DNA from: Candidatus Thermoplasmatota archaeon
GTDB lineage: Archaea > Thermoplasmatota > E2 > DHVEG-1
Direction: 5' to 3'
Assembly: GCA_038884455.1 (NCBI GenBank)
Contig: JAWABU010000007.1
Span: 1 to 51,796, forward strand
Length of the DNA stretch: 51,796 bases
Below are positions 31,877 through 43,151 of the stretch, one piece after another. A program made the translations under genes and the position numbers. The notes beneath the pieces were generated by a model that saw nothing but the letters and a program-made list of their open reading frames with translations, searched no databases and was not told the origin of the DNA. The first letter of the stretch is position 1. Each line of letters opens with the position of its first letter.

Positions 31877-34675
31877 TTATGTATCTTTCCTTTTATTCAT
31901 GGGCAACGTGAAAAACATCGTTGTCCCCTTTCCAATTCCTGGGCTTTCTGCCCATATCTTTCCACCATGTTTTTCGATAATGCGTTTTGTAATAGACAAT
32001 CCAAGACCGCTTGAATCAAGCTCATGACGAGATGAATCACCTTTGTAAAATTCTTGAAAGATGAGTTCGCGTTGATCTTCTCGTAACCCAACACCCGTGT
32101 CTGTAACCGAGATGGTGAGAGTGTCGTTAGTTATTGAAGATCGAAGTATGATTTTTCCAGGATGTTGAACAGTATATTTTCGTGCATTTGAAAGTAGATT
32201 ATCAAACACTTCTTCGATGCGTAATCTATCGACAGTAACCAACAATGGAGACGTGATATGATTTTCAATGGTAATTTGTTTTCCTTCAAAAAGATACTTA
32301 TCACGATTGATAATAGATTGAACTAGTGAACCGATATCAACCGTTTCGAATTCAAACTCAATCTTATCAGAATTAAGTTTTGCAAGTTCAATGGTTTTTA
32401 CTACGAGGTCCTTCATATAATTGACACATGAAATTGCAACTTGTAATCGTTCCCGTGATTTTGCATCCTGTTCCCGCTCAAGTACCATAGGGAGTAGGTT
32501 AACCAACGGGGATAACGGAGTTTTTAAATCATGGCCAAGCTGATTGATAAATTCGTCTTTCATTTTTAATAACTGTTCAATTTCAGTATATGCTTTTTTT
32601 AATTCAGTTAAATCAACAGCAACACCGCGTGTTCCAACTACGCTAGTGTCCTCATAGATTGGTACTGAATAGATCATCATTGGAATTTTTGTTCCATCTT
32701 TTTTAACAAAAATATATTCATTTCCGTGAGAACTTTTCCCCGAAAGAGTATTATAATAGTTTTCTTTAAATTTTTGTAGTTCTTTTGGATCAAGAAGCTG
32801 AGTAATATATAATCCTTTATCAAGATCAGATGGTTCATATCCAAAAAGTGTAAACGCTTTTTTATTACCATACGTTATTTTCCCTTGAAGATCTGACTCA
32901 AAGATTGACTCAGGGAGAAGTTCAGCAAGATCACGAAATCTTTTTTCACTTTTTTTCAATTCAGTTTCTGCTTTTTTTCTTTGAGTTATATCACGAAAGA
33001 TTCCTTGAGTACCAATAACTTTCCCACGACAATATCTTGGAATTGCGTTTCCTTCTACAAGAACAGCAGCACCATCTTTAGTAATAAACTTCGTTTCGAT
33101 ATGTTGAATTTTTTCTCCGCCGAGAACACGAGAGAACAACTCGACACATTTCGGAAGATCTTCCGCATGGATAATATCAGTTAAAACAAGTTTCGATAAC
33201 TCTTCTTTTGAATATCCTAGAATTGCCATCCACGCAGGGTTAACATACATAAAATGCCCCTGCAGATCAACACTTTGAATCATATCATAGGTTTGTTCGA
33301 AAAGAGAACGATATCTCTCTTCATTTTCAATGAGTGTAGCTTCAGCTTTTTTCCGTTGAGTAACATCCCGTAAAACCGCAAGTAATCCTTGCGTTCCATT
33401 CTCCAAAGTATATGGAACTGCATTGATTTCTACATCCCGAACATCTCCTTTTTTTGTAATAATTTTTACCTCGTAAGGATCAACAGACATACCAAGTTTT
33501 CTCTTAATATTATTCTGAATCATCGTAAAAAAAGTTCCTTTTTCAATGATATCTGATAATGACCGTATGTTTCTACCGACAAGTTCTTCACGAGAATATC
33601 CGCTAATCTCTAATGCCGTCTGATTGATATCGTAAATAGTATTCTTATTGTCAAGGATTATGATACCATCTGCTGCATGGTGAAAAATTGTCCGATATCG
33701 TTGTTCACTCTCACGTACTCTCTTTTCAGATTCTTTCTCTTGAGTTTTATCACGAATAATAACAAAATCAGCATTGCCACCTTCATATGGAATCAAACCA
33801 GCATTAATATCTGCATATACCTTTTTCCCATCTTTACGAATAAGAACTGTTTCATACGTTACAGGAACAGAACGTCCCTCGAGTCGTTGTTTATAGTACT
33901 GAAGAATTTTTTTTCGCTCTGTTGGATCAACATACTCAAGAAAAGAGGTTCCAATAATCTCTTCAACAGTACCACCCCACATCTCTGCAAGACGGGGATT
34001 GACGTATCGAACGATTGAATCTTTAATAATGAGGATCCCATCGTTCGCCCGTTCAACGAGATTTCGAAATTTCTCCAAATCCTCCCGCTGAGATGTAATG
34101 TCCTTTCCAACAACAAGAATAAACCGTAAGCGATTATTTTCCTTTATAGGATAGGTAGAAACATTTAGAAGATGTTTTCTCTGCTCTTTATCATAGAACT
34201 CAACGGGAACGTTTTTGAGATGCTGACCAAGAAGAACGTTTTTAAAAATTCTCAAAGCAAGTAACAGAAGGTTACCATGTAACAAACCAGGGATTCTCCA
34301 GAAAGGCTGACCAACCACTTCCCTATCAGAAAAACCAGAATACGTCCGTGCCGCTGGGTTCACCATGATCACACGGCCGCGTGCATCCAGATAAACCATT
34401 AAATCGCTTGTAATTTCATAGAGAAGTTTTTCGATATTGGTCAATCTGCTTGCGGGAGTATCAGAATCATGCTCATGCGCAATCTGATACTGACTTGTAT
34501 CATGAATAATGTGTTCGATTTCAGAAAAAAGATGATAAGTATCTTGTTCACCATTGTGTTCCTTGTGTTCCAAGAAGGAATTCGTCTGCATTGAATTATG
34601 AAGTGCCTGCATTTGTTCTTGCAGTCGAAGCTCTCGAACAATATCAGGTTCTTTGCTCACCTCACACCATCCCAT
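31877..34675 (-). CDS. Cytosolic five-PAS histidine kinase
   Basis: 932 residues, no membrane helix. Five PAS domains follow an N-terminal helical part: starts near LLYEITSDLMVYLD (about 80), FRNLVERANDGILI, YRTIFHHAADGIII, YRSLFEQTYDMIQS and FRDLAELLPESIFE, each with PAC tails such as IFRDITQRKKAE. Then HisKA with the phospho-His in LGHDLKTPLSP, and HATPase with N box DNLLSNARKYT, SVTDTGVGL and GLGLSITKRI. A TATA-like stretch 30 nt before the ATG suggests a leaderless start at 34675. It probably senses intracellular redox state or small ligands. Confidence 0.9.
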   Translation of the reverse strand: MGWCEVSKEPDIVRELRLQEQMQALHNSMQTNSFLEHKEHNGEQDTYHLFSEIEHIIHDTSQYQIAHEHDSDTPASRLTNIEKLLYEITSDLMVYLDARGRVIMVNPAARTYSGFSDREVVGQPFWRIPGLLHGNLLLLALRIFKNVLLGQHLKNVPVEFYDKEQRKHLLNVSTYPIKENNRLRFILVVGKDITSQREDLEKFRNLVERANDGILIIKDSIVRYVNPRLAEMWGGTVEEIIGTSFLEYVDPTERKKILQYYKQRLEGRSVPVTYETVLIRKDGKKVYADINAGLIPYEGGNADFVIIRDKTQEKESEKRVRESEQRYRTIFHHAADGIIILDNKNTIYDINQTALEISGYSREELVGRNIRSLSDIIEKGTFFTMIQNNIKRKLGMSVDPYEVKIITKKGDVRDVEINAVPYTLENGTQGLLAVLRDVTQRKKAEATLIENEERYRSLFEQTYDMIQSVDLQGHFMYVNPAWMAILGYSKEELSKLVLTDIIHAEDLPKCVELFSRVLGGEKIQHIETKFITKDGAAVLVEGNAIPRYCRGKVIGTQGIFRDITQRKKAETELKKSEKRFRDLAELLPESIFESDLQGKITYGNKKAFTLFGYEPSDLDKGLYITQLLDPKELQKFKENYYNTLSGKSSHGNEYIFVKKDGTKIPMMIYSVPIYEDTSVVGTRGVAVDLTELKKAYTEIEQLLKMKDEFINQLGHDLKTPLSPLVNLLPMVLEREQDAKSRERLQVAISCVNYMKDLVVKTIELAKLNSDKIEFEFETVDIGSLVQSIINRDKYLFEGKQITIENHITSPLLVTVDRLRIEEVFDNLLSNARKYTVQHPGKIILRSSITNDTLTISVTDTGVGLREDQRELIFQEFYKGDSSRHELDSSGLGLSITKRIIEKHGGKIWAESPGIGKGTTMFFTLPMNKRKDT

Positions 34676-34780
34676 CCATTGTTAACCGTTCATAGTGTCA
34701 TTCTATAAATACTTTGGTCCTATAAAATATTAACCGAGAAAAAATGGAGCAGAGGTATGAACAAAAGTCAAAATAGCTAT

Positions 34781-35125
34781 TTACCGCCAACGTCGAGCTT
34801 TCATACGAACAATAGGATCATCGGAAAGCTCACAAATCTTTCTCCCGAGTGCCTCGAAACCTTCGACAGTGTTAATGTTAAACGTACCAAGAGAGATGCC
34901 TCTACTATCAACAAGACTAATCTCACCAGGAGTCCGCTGGGCAAGTTCCCCTGCATGCATACTCGTTGGAATCTCAGGAGTTGCCTGCATCTTCGGCATG
35001 GTATCCTGCAACTGCCGCTGGATAAGCTCTGAGACAAAAAGCGACCTTGTTCCAAGATGATTTTGCTCATCAATTTTTTGAACAACATCAGCCGGAAGTT
35101 CTAAAAAGATGATCTTTTTTTCCAT
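34781..35125 (-). CDS. Ribbon-helix-helix protein with C-terminal domain
   Basis: 114 residues. The first 40 (IIFLELPADVVQKIDEQ then TRSLFVSELIQRQL) fit a ribbon-helix-helix DNA-binding domain. A short linker leads to a C-terminal part (SLVDSRGISLGTFNINTVEG, LSDDPIVRMKARRW) that I do not recognise. A TATA-like TTAATATATG about 27 nt before the ATG suggests a leaderless mRNA. It is probably a dimeric repressor. No antitoxin-toxin pair is visible beside it. Confidence 0.55.
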   Translation of the reverse strand: MEKKIIFLELPADVVQKIDEQNHLGTRSLFVSELIQRQLQDTMPKMQATPEIPTSMHAGELAQRTPGEISLVDSRGISLGTFNINTVEGFEALGRKICELSDDPIVRMKARRWR

Positions 35126-35202
35126 ACAAAGTTGATATCAAGAAGTACATATATTAAGTTTTAGTTTCTACAATGTCGATAAGACAAATTTCTGAGTATG
35201 TC

Positions 35203-35466
35203 CTATCCAACCATTGGATCAAACGTCACATCTTGATTCTGTTTCGAAGGAACCGATTGATTGTTATTCAATTTCTTAGCAACGTGATGTAAAAAATTTT
35301 GTTCAACAAGATGGACTTGTTCCCGTGTTAAATTGATTTTTCGGATGAGTAACTCTCCGTTATCATCAAAAACTTCAATGATTCCTTTCTCAGCATCGGA
35401 GATAACTTTGAAGATTCTTCCATTTACTTGCAGCCATGCCCAGATATTTTCGCGACCCATGTCCAT
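35203..35466 (-). CDS. Small protein, unknown
   Basis: About 87 residues. A beta meander (NIWAWLQVNGRIFKVISD, GIIEVFDDNGELLIRK) is followed by a helix (REQVHLVEQNFLHHVAKKL) and a polar tail. No family recognised. TATA-like ACTATAAAAG about 24 nt before the ATG at 35466 suggests leaderless transcription; a GTG at 35469 is the other choice. Confidence 0.45.
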   Translation of the reverse strand: MDMGRENIWAWLQVNGRIFKVISDAEKGIIEVFDDNGELLIRKINLTREQVHLVEQNFLHHVAKKLNNNQSVPSKQNQDVTFDPMVG

Positions 35467-35578
35467 CACTTTCGTTCAACATCTTTTATAGTATATGGTT
35501 AATTTTATAGCTTATAAATATTTCTACAAATGAATAAAAATAAATTTACAGAAGAAAAAACAAAAAAAGGAGTAAAAA

Positions 35579-36880
35579 TCAAGGTGTTATTCGTGTCCGA
35601 TCACGCGGAAACAAAATACATTCACGAATATTTTTAATATCAAGCAATTCCATGAGAAAACGCTCAATTCCAAAACCAAAACCACCGTGGGGAGGCATAC
35701 CAAATCGAAATGATTGAAGATATGCAGAAAAATCATCGGGATTGAGCCCTTTGGCGCAGATACGTTCTTCAAGAAGCTGTAACGTATGAATACGCTGACT
35801 ACCTGATGCAAGCTCAACACCCTTACACTCCAGATCAAAACCACGTGAATGTTTCTTTCCTTCAGGCATCGTATAAAACGGTTTACATTCAAGAGGATAC
35901 CGAGTAATAAAATAAAAATCAGTACCTTCTTTTTGCATGAGCTCACCAAGGAGTTTTTCATCCTCAGTGGTCAAATCATTACCCCAGACAATTGGTGAAT
36001 GATGCGTCTGAAGCTGATCAACTGCATCATCATACCGAATCCGACGAAACGGAATCTCAGGAACAGTCAGTTTTTTTCGAAGAACATCAAGCTCACGGGT
36101 ACACTCATGTGCACGCTGCCACATCGCCTGAACTAACCTTTCAAGAATACCCATAACCTCTTCTTCATTTTCAATATACGCCATTTCAATATCAACAGCA
36201 GTTGATTCATTCAAATGCCGACGGGTGTTATGCTCTTCAGCACGGAAATACCAAGCAATCTCATAGACACGATCAAAACCAGTGGCCATTAATGCTTGTT
36301 TATACAACTGAGGAGATTGAGCTAGAAATGCGTTTTTTTCAAAATATCGAACTGAAAACATATCAGTTCCCCCCTCAGAAGAACTCCCAATAATCTTTGG
36401 TGTATGAACTTCGAGAAAATCATGTTCATGCAAGAAGCTATGTGCCGCTGAGAGGATCTCTGAACGGATTGTAAAAATCGCCTGAATCTCTGGCTTTCGT
36501 AAATCTAAAACCCGATTATCAAGTCTGGTATCAAAATCAGCCTCAACCTTATCAACAACACCAAGTGGCAATGGTGTCTCAGCAACCGACAATATTTCAA
36601 GATGATCTGGTAAAATTTCGTATCCATTGCGTACTTTTTCATTTTCCTTACATAGACCTTGAACACGAATAACCGATTCACGAGACAAACCAACCAGTTG
36701 AGTAAAAAGCTCAGGAGTTTGTTTTTTAAGAACCGTCAGCTGCAGGGTTCCAAAACGATCACGGAGAATGACAAAAGCAATGGAACCAAGATTACGAACC
36801 TCTTCAACCCATCCAGCAACAGTAACCACTGTGTTATAGTCTTTTTTTGTAATTGCCTTTGAATAATGCGTTCGAATCAT
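35579..36880 (-). CDS. aspS: Aspartyl-tRNA synthetase (archaeal type)
   Basis: 433 residues, the compact archaeal/eukaryal form without the bacterial insertion. N-terminal OB fold (VTVAGWVEEVRNLGSIAFVI), then class II motifs: GSSSEGGTDMF, motif 2 FRAEEHNTRRHLNE, and motif 3 GFGFGIERFLMELL, ending in LFPRDRTRITP as usual. Whether it also charges tRNA-Asn is not clear from the sequence. It lies 9 nt after the phosphopantoate ligase gene, in an operon with PAC2. Confidence 0.96.
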   Translation of the reverse strand: MIRTHYSKAITKKDYNTVVTVAGWVEEVRNLGSIAFVILRDRFGTLQLTVLKKQTPELFTQLVGLSRESVIRVQGLCKENEKVRNGYEILPDHLEILSVAETPLPLGVVDKVEADFDTRLDNRVLDLRKPEIQAIFTIRSEILSAAHSFLHEHDFLEVHTPKIIGSSSEGGTDMFSVRYFEKNAFLAQSPQLYKQALMATGFDRVYEIAWYFRAEEHNTRRHLNESTAVDIEMAYIENEEEVMGILERLVQAMWQRAHECTRELDVLRKKLTVPEIPFRRIRYDDAVDQLQTHHSPIVWGNDLTTEDEKLLGELMQKEGTDFYFITRYPLECKPFYTMPEGKKHSRGFDLECKGVELASGSQRIHTLQLLEERICAKGLNPDDFSAYLQSFRFGMPPHGGFGFGIERFLMELLDIKNIRECILFPRDRTRITP

Positions 36881-36889
36881 ACTATCTCT

Positions 36890-37651
36890 CTACTCAGGGT
36901 ATTCACCAATTGTTTTTAGTCTTTGTGACAGAAAACACAAAGAATCCTGAAGATTTTTTTGATTATCCCAACAAGATACCATGACTTGAAGCTCTTCATG
37001 TGAAGTTGACTTCAATTCGTTAACGAAACGAATAAGGTTTGGTACAGCTCGAGTAACATTATCAACAATCGTAATATGGGCGGTTTTTGCCGTCCGCGAT
37101 AACGGATTCAAATCAATCGTTATCACAACCTTACCCAGAGCCCGCAATGCCTGACATCGATCACCATCCTCAAGAGGAACTAAAATCACATCAGCAGAAA
37201 AAATACCTTGTTTGTCACAGATAGCTCGATCATGATCAAGGTGCGGTATCCGCGCATCTTCTGCTAAACCATACACAAAAGAAGCACCCTGCGTGTGTAA
37301 AAGACGTATAATTTTTTTCACCCGTTTTCTCGTCCGGTGGAAAAGGTTTACTTCAAGACCCGCTGGAATGATCTTTGATAGACGAACAATATCGTTAGCA
37401 ACTAATGCTGCCACATTGCCATTCACTGAAATTATTGGATGATGGGCACAAAGAAGACATGCTGCTGCCGTCTTTGTTGCGTGTTCTGCAAACCATTGGG
37501 TTTGCTCCCCAAAAAGATAATCAAACGCTTCACCACGGCCATGGGCGATCAAACCGGTTTCATGAACAAAACCAGCACGCATACCTCGGGCGATTTTTTC
37601 TCGAGTCATCAAAGAATGATATCGTGGGTGATTTAATGGTATTTTATCCAT
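36890..37651 (-). CDS. 4-phosphopantoate--beta-alanine ligase
   Basis: 253 residues of the former DUF137, the archaeal phosphopantothenate synthetase, which joins 4-phosphopantoate and beta-alanine using ATP on the way to CoA. Family marks: IPLNHPRYHSLMTREKIARG at the start, LIAHGRGEAFDYLFGE, PIISVNGNVAAL, EVNLFHRTRKR and TIDLNPLSRTAKTA. It lies in one operon between PAC2 and aspS. Confidence 0.93.
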   Translation of the reverse strand: MDKIPLNHPRYHSLMTREKIARGMRAGFVHETGLIAHGRGEAFDYLFGEQTQWFAEHATKTAAACLLCAHHPIISVNGNVAALVANDIVRLSKIIPAGLEVNLFHRTRKRVKKIIRLLHTQGASFVYGLAEDARIPHLDHDRAICDKQGIFSADVILVPLEDGDRCQALRALGKVVITIDLNPLSRTAKTAHITIVDNVTRAVPNLIRFVNELKSTSHEELQVMVSCWDNQKNLQDSLCFLSQRLKTIGEYPE

Positions 37652-37723
37652 ACGCTCCTCAGAAGCATAGAACGTCGATTTTTAAATGTAGTGTAAAAAA
37701 AGGAAAAAATAGGGATAGTTGTA

Positions 37724-38482
37724 TTATCCATACATACTTGGCTGTGGTGCTGGACCAGCTGCAGAAACCACAGGTTTTGCCTGTTTATGGAACTTCTGAA
37801 GTTGCTTTTCAATCCGTTCTGCTTCCTCGTAAAGCGGACCAACATTGATCTCAACACCGATCAACGTTGCAATAACGTTAATCGCGGAAGCAGCTGCACG
37901 TGCATCAGGATAATTTGGATGTGCCTCAGAAAGAATCGAAATCACATCAAACTTTTCCTGCCGTCCGATATTCAGAAGAACTCCGGAAACACCAGCAATA
38001 ATACCATTTTTAAACTGAGCGATATTATGTGCCTGGAGCATTAACCGTGCTTTCTCTGTTGATCCTATCGCATATGCCTCAACTGTTACTTCCTCTTCAG
38101 CAGATTTTCCTTCAACAACCATACCCTCCGGTGAAATCAGAAGACGACAGTTCTTCTTCTTTACCCAATTCATAATTGAATTTGACAATGAATTAATGAG
38201 GTTTGGCTTTGGTTTAAACTCAGAGACAAAAACAGCGATTTTCTGACCATTTGATAGTCCTCCAGCATAGATACGAACTGGTGACAAGGGCTCCCCAGTA
38301 TGAACTACTGAAAGTGTCGGAAAATACGGAGAGTTCAACGCACCAACCTGTTTCAAACCCAACGCATCAATCAGGTAATTGGCAACAATCGTACTAACAA
38401 GACCAATCGACGGAAAACCAGCGATTACTGTTGCATTCGTAAGATCATATTGTTCAAAATCGACGATTTCAACATCTTCCAC
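37724..38482 (-). CDS. PAC2-family proteasome assembly chaperone
   Basis: 252 residues of the PAC2 family. Seen: TVIAGFPSIGLVSTIVANYL, VRIYAGGLSNGQKIAVFVSE, LLISPEGMVVE, GVSGVLLNIGRQEKFDVISI and AHPNYPDARAAA. The C terminus ends in a PSMYG-type tail, compatible with docking into the proteasome alpha ring as known for archaeal PbaA. First gene of the run PAC2-ligase-aspS. Confidence 0.85.
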   Translation of the reverse strand: MEDVEIVDFEQYDLTNATVIAGFPSIGLVSTIVANYLIDALGLKQVGALNSPYFPTLSVVHTGEPLSPVRIYAGGLSNGQKIAVFVSEFKPKPNLINSLSNSIMNWVKKKNCRLLISPEGMVVEGKSAEEEVTVEAYAIGSTEKARLMLQAHNIAQFKNGIIAGVSGVLLNIGRQEKFDVISILSEAHPNYPDARAAASAINVIATLIGVEINVGPLYEEAERIEKQLQKFHKQAKPVVSAAGPAPQPSMYG

Positions 38483-38557
38483 GAACTACACCACCTAACT
38501 CTATTTACCTTAATATGTTTCCTAGTTTTTAAATCTAATTGGTGTAACCACGGCTTG

Positions 38558-40024
38558 TTATCCTTTCACTACACCCAACGGGACGAGCCGTGCAACCTTA
38601 CATGCAATACCAGCACCATGCGCAACATTGACAACTTCACGTACATTTTTATATGAACCTGGTGCCTCTTCAGCCAATACTTTTAAACTCGCAGGATGTA
38701 CATAAATGCCTTTCTCCTGCAAATCTTTCAAGATATGTTCTCCACGCCAGCGTTTTAATGCTTCATGACGGGACAGCAGCCGTCCTGCACCATGACATGT
38801 TGAAGCAAACGTTTCAATGGTCCCTGTTCCCCGGAGAACATAACTTTCAGTCCCCATATCTCCTGGAATCAGAACCGGCTGACCAACCGCACGATACTTC
38901 TGAGGTATGTCACTACTCCCAGGACCAAATGATCGAGTAGCACCTTTTCGATGAACATACACCTTTTGTTTTTTTCCATCAACAGTATGTTCTTCAAGTT
39001 TTGCAATATTATGCGACACGTCGTACACAATATGCATATCTAAATCGTCAGCAGTTCGATGAAGAATCTTTTCAAAAGATTCTCGAATCCAATGAACAAT
39101 CATCTGACGGTTACACCAGGCAAAATTCGCAGCACACGCCATTGCTTTAAAATACTGTTCACCTTCTTTTGAATGAACTGGAGCGCAGGCGAGTTGTTTA
39201 TCAGGAAGAACAATATTGTACTTTTTTACTGCTCGTTCCAAAATTTGAAGATAATCAGTACATACCTGATGGCCAAAACCACGAGATCCTGTGTGAATCA
39301 TGATCATGATTTGACCTGGTGAGCTAATTCCATAGGCTTGTGCTGCTTTCACATCATAGATTTCAGCTACCTGTTGAATCTCAAGAAAATGATTCCCTGC
39401 ACCAAGCGAACCAAGCTGGGGAGCTCCTCGCTGTTTTGCTTCATGAGATACTGCTTGGATATCTGCATGTTGGAGGCAACCGTTCTCTTCAAGAAATTCT
39501 ATATCTTCATGCCAACCAAAACCCTGGTCAACAGCCCATTGTGCACCGAAACGAAGAACATCTTCAAGTTCTTTATGGGTCAAACGTACTTTTGCTGTTG
39601 ATCCAAGACCTGAAGGTATATTTACAAATAATGTATCAACGAGAGATCGAATGGTTTTATGATCGAGATCCTTATGATAAAGATTTGTTCTGACTAATCG
39701 ACAGCCGCAATTAATATCATATCCAACACCACCTGGTGAAATAACACCTTCGTCAGCATGGGTTGCTGCAACTCCACCAATTGGAAAACCATACCCCCAA
39801 TGAATATCAGGCATCGCTAATGACGACCCAACAATACCGGGTAACATAGCAACATTTGCTGCTTGTTCCAACGCGTTGTCACTCCGAATCGCTGGGATCA
39901 TGTCATCATGAGCATAAATAACCGCTTGTGTCCTCATCGAAAGCGTACCTTGCTCACCGCGATATGATTGAGGAATTCGAAAACGAAATTGATCGAGTTT
40001 TTCGAGAGGACCATTCCACGACAT
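38558..40024 (-). CDS. rtcB: tRNA-splicing ligase RtcB
   Basis: 488 residues. Joins tRNA halves after intron removal, using GTP and Mn2+. Seen: PDIHWGYGFPIGGVAA, GVGYDINCGCRLVR (metal Cys), GAGNHFLEIQ, IMIHTGSRGFGHQVC, VYDVSHNIAK and the guanylylation site CHGAGRLLSRHEALKRW. Full length, with no intein although this gene often carries one. The start is ATG after the HhH gene by 59 nt. Confidence 0.96.
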   Translation of the reverse strand: MSWNGPLEKLDQFRFRIPQSYRGEQGTLSMRTQAVIYAHDDMIPAIRSDNALEQAANVAMLPGIVGSSLAMPDIHWGYGFPIGGVAATHADEGVISPGGVGYDINCGCRLVRTNLYHKDLDHKTIRSLVDTLFVNIPSGLGSTAKVRLTHKELEDVLRFGAQWAVDQGFGWHEDIEFLEENGCLQHADIQAVSHEAKQRGAPQLGSLGAGNHFLEIQQVAEIYDVKAAQAYGISSPGQIMIMIHTGSRGFGHQVCTDYLQILERAVKKYNIVLPDKQLACAPVHSKEGEQYFKAMACAANFAWCNRQMIVHWIRESFEKILHRTADDLDMHIVYDVSHNIAKLEEHTVDGKKQKVYVHRKGATRSFGPGSSDIPQKYRAVGQPVLIPGDMGTESYVLRGTGTIETFASTCHGAGRLLSRHEALKRWRGEHILKDLQEKGIYVHPASLKVLAEEAPGSYKNVREVVNVAHGAGIACKVARLVPLGVVKG

Positions 40025-40083
40025 AGAACTACGGGAAAAGCATCATAAAATATGAATGTTTGCCTTTAAGAATCACAAAAAAA

Positions 40084-41514
40084 TTATTCCTCTTTCTGTT
40101 TTTTCAGATATGGCAGTCCTGTTTTTTTATTGAGTTCAACACTGTATCCCTTAGGAAGACTTGTTGGGATTCCCTGATCTGGTTGGTCCTTACTGAAGAA
40201 ATGGATCGTTGTCTTTTTACCATCTGCAGCCTCAATTTCTTTTTTATATAACGTGTATTGATCATAGACATACGGTTCTTCAGCAGTTTCTATTGTTTTT
40301 GAGGTGGGTATCTCATGAGATTCCCATTCGGTAAATTCGTCAGCGAATGGTTTTTTTACGTTGATCTTCTGTACTGTTTTTTTATTGGGCTGCTGGAGGT
40401 CAGGTTCTTTTTTTCCCGATGTTAACATGTCGACTTCATCTTTGATTGTCTTTGCAGTTTTTTTGTCAATTCCAGGAATAGCAACAAGATCCTGAATCGA
40501 TGCATCTTTGATATTATCAATTGAAAAAAATCCGTGTCGATAGAGAAGTTCTGCAGTGTGTTCATCAATACAACTAATTTCCTTAAAAATATCCTGAACA
40601 AAATTTTTCACACTCGGTGTTTGCTCTAACGTAAGTTGGGTTTCCGGGAGTTCTTTGAGTTTTTGCTGTTGCAATGCCTGCTGTTCTTTGGTATGTTTTT
40701 TTCGTTCCAAGGCTTGCTGCTTTTCTTGTTTTCTTACCAGTTTTTCTTGTTGTTTTGCTCGTTTCCGTGCTTCTTTTTCTTCGCGTTTCAGCCGTCGACG
40801 TTCCTTTCGGTTTTTTCTTTGGTGATCAGATTGTTCTATATCTGATTTTGACGGCTGAACTTCAGGGGATGATACTTCTCCATCTTGATTGAGTGACGCT
40901 GCTGTTTCTTGAACTAATTCAAAATCAATCACATCAGATTTCTCTGGAAGTGGTTTCTCTTGCTGAGCAGGTAGGGTCTGCACAGGCTCCCACTGAAGAA
41001 TCGGACGTATGCGCTCATCAACAACGTCTCGTTGCAAAGCGTCGCCTACGTTCAAGGATGATACAGGAGCTGTATCTTTTTTTTCAGGTTTTCCTTTTGG
41101 TTTAACCTCAACAAACTCATCGGTTACGACATCTACTTTTTCTACCTCATAGAGATCCTGCGGCTGAATTATGAGCTGGTGAATAAATGATTGAGATGCA
41201 CGTGGTGATTCTTGAGAAACTTGAGAAACTAACGATGATGCCGAAGTAGTATCATATTGATCCGGTTGCTGAAGAGAACGGATAACTGCACGTGGTTGAA
41301 GATACGAGGAGCCCCTAGTTTTAACGTGTTGAGTGCGAGCTTGTCCAGAATATGTTTTACCGATGAGTCGTTGCCGAATCGACTCAAGTGTAGGATCAAG
41401 GTGCTGGCCAATATCTTCAAGCTGTGGATTTCGAGGATTATCAAGAATCATATGGAGTTTATCTAATTCTGTTTGTCTACTCTTTTTCTCCTGAGGCATG
41501 TGCTTGGATACCAT
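40084..41514 (-). CDS. Helix-hairpin-helix protein with charged coiled coil
   Basis: About 476 residues. The first 230 are low in structure. A long Lys/Glu/Gln/Arg helix (KERRRLKREEKEARKRAKQQ onward) covers about 235-300. Then comes a helix-hairpin-helix domain (GFFSIDNIKDASIQDLVAIP-type, GIDKKTAKTIKDEV), as in NusA-, Pol lambda- and Hef-type DNA binders. The C terminus is unassigned and ends YLKKQKEE. TATA TTTATTAATATA lies about 27 nt before the ATG at 41514, so that start is preferred over 41535. Probably binds nucleic acid; role unknown. Confidence 0.6.
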   Translation of the reverse strand: MVSKHMPQEKKSRQTELDKLHMILDNPRNPQLEDIGQHLDPTLESIRQRLIGKTYSGQARTQHVKTRGSSYLQPRAVIRSLQQPDQYDTTSASSLVSQVSQESPRASQSFIHQLIIQPQDLYEVEKVDVVTDEFVEVKPKGKPEKKDTAPVSSLNVGDALQRDVVDERIRPILQWEPVQTLPAQQEKPLPEKSDVIDFELVQETAASLNQDGEVSSPEVQPSKSDIEQSDHQRKNRKERRRLKREEKEARKRAKQQEKLVRKQEKQQALERKKHTKEQQALQQQKLKELPETQLTLEQTPSVKNFVQDIFKEISCIDEHTAELLYRHGFFSIDNIKDASIQDLVAIPGIDKKTAKTIKDEVDMLTSGKKEPDLQQPNKKTVQKINVKKPFADEFTEWESHEIPTSKTIETAEEPYVYDQYTLYKKEIEAADGKKTTIHFFSKDQPDQGIPTSLPKGYSVELNKKTGLPYLKKQKEE

Positions 41515-41727
41515 TATGTGTATATGAATACCCATATATTAATAAATCTTCCTTAATTTTTAAGCATCTTCAATCCATCTGAAGAAGCATTTCCATTAGT
41601 ATATTAACTTTTTGATGTTTAGAAACATACAACTCTAATCACAAAAATAGTATGCTTTTTACGGTATCATCGAGAAAAAAAACTTCAATGAACATTCTGA
41701 ATTCTTCTAGTTCATCCAGTTCAAAAA

Positions 41728-41742
41728 CTTTATTAAATAAAA
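41728..41742 (+). promoter_or_regulatory. pyrBI promoter TATA
   Basis: CTTTATTAAATAAAA is centred about 35 nt before the pyrB ATG (41770), giving a leader of about 9 nt. The divergent intergenic region 41515-41769 shows no other feature. Confidence 0.45.
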
Positions 41743-41763
41743 ACCTTATTCGATATCCCTTGA

Positions 41764-43147
<1,384 letters not shown>

Positions 43148-43151
<4 letters not shown>

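Noticed and set aside
31395-34675. The five-PAS kinase and its regulator as part of the taxis pathway
   Set aside because: The kinase is an ordinary HisKA type and not CheA, and the regulator has no CheY-specific feature; they are only neighbours of the MCP operon, so I kept them apart.
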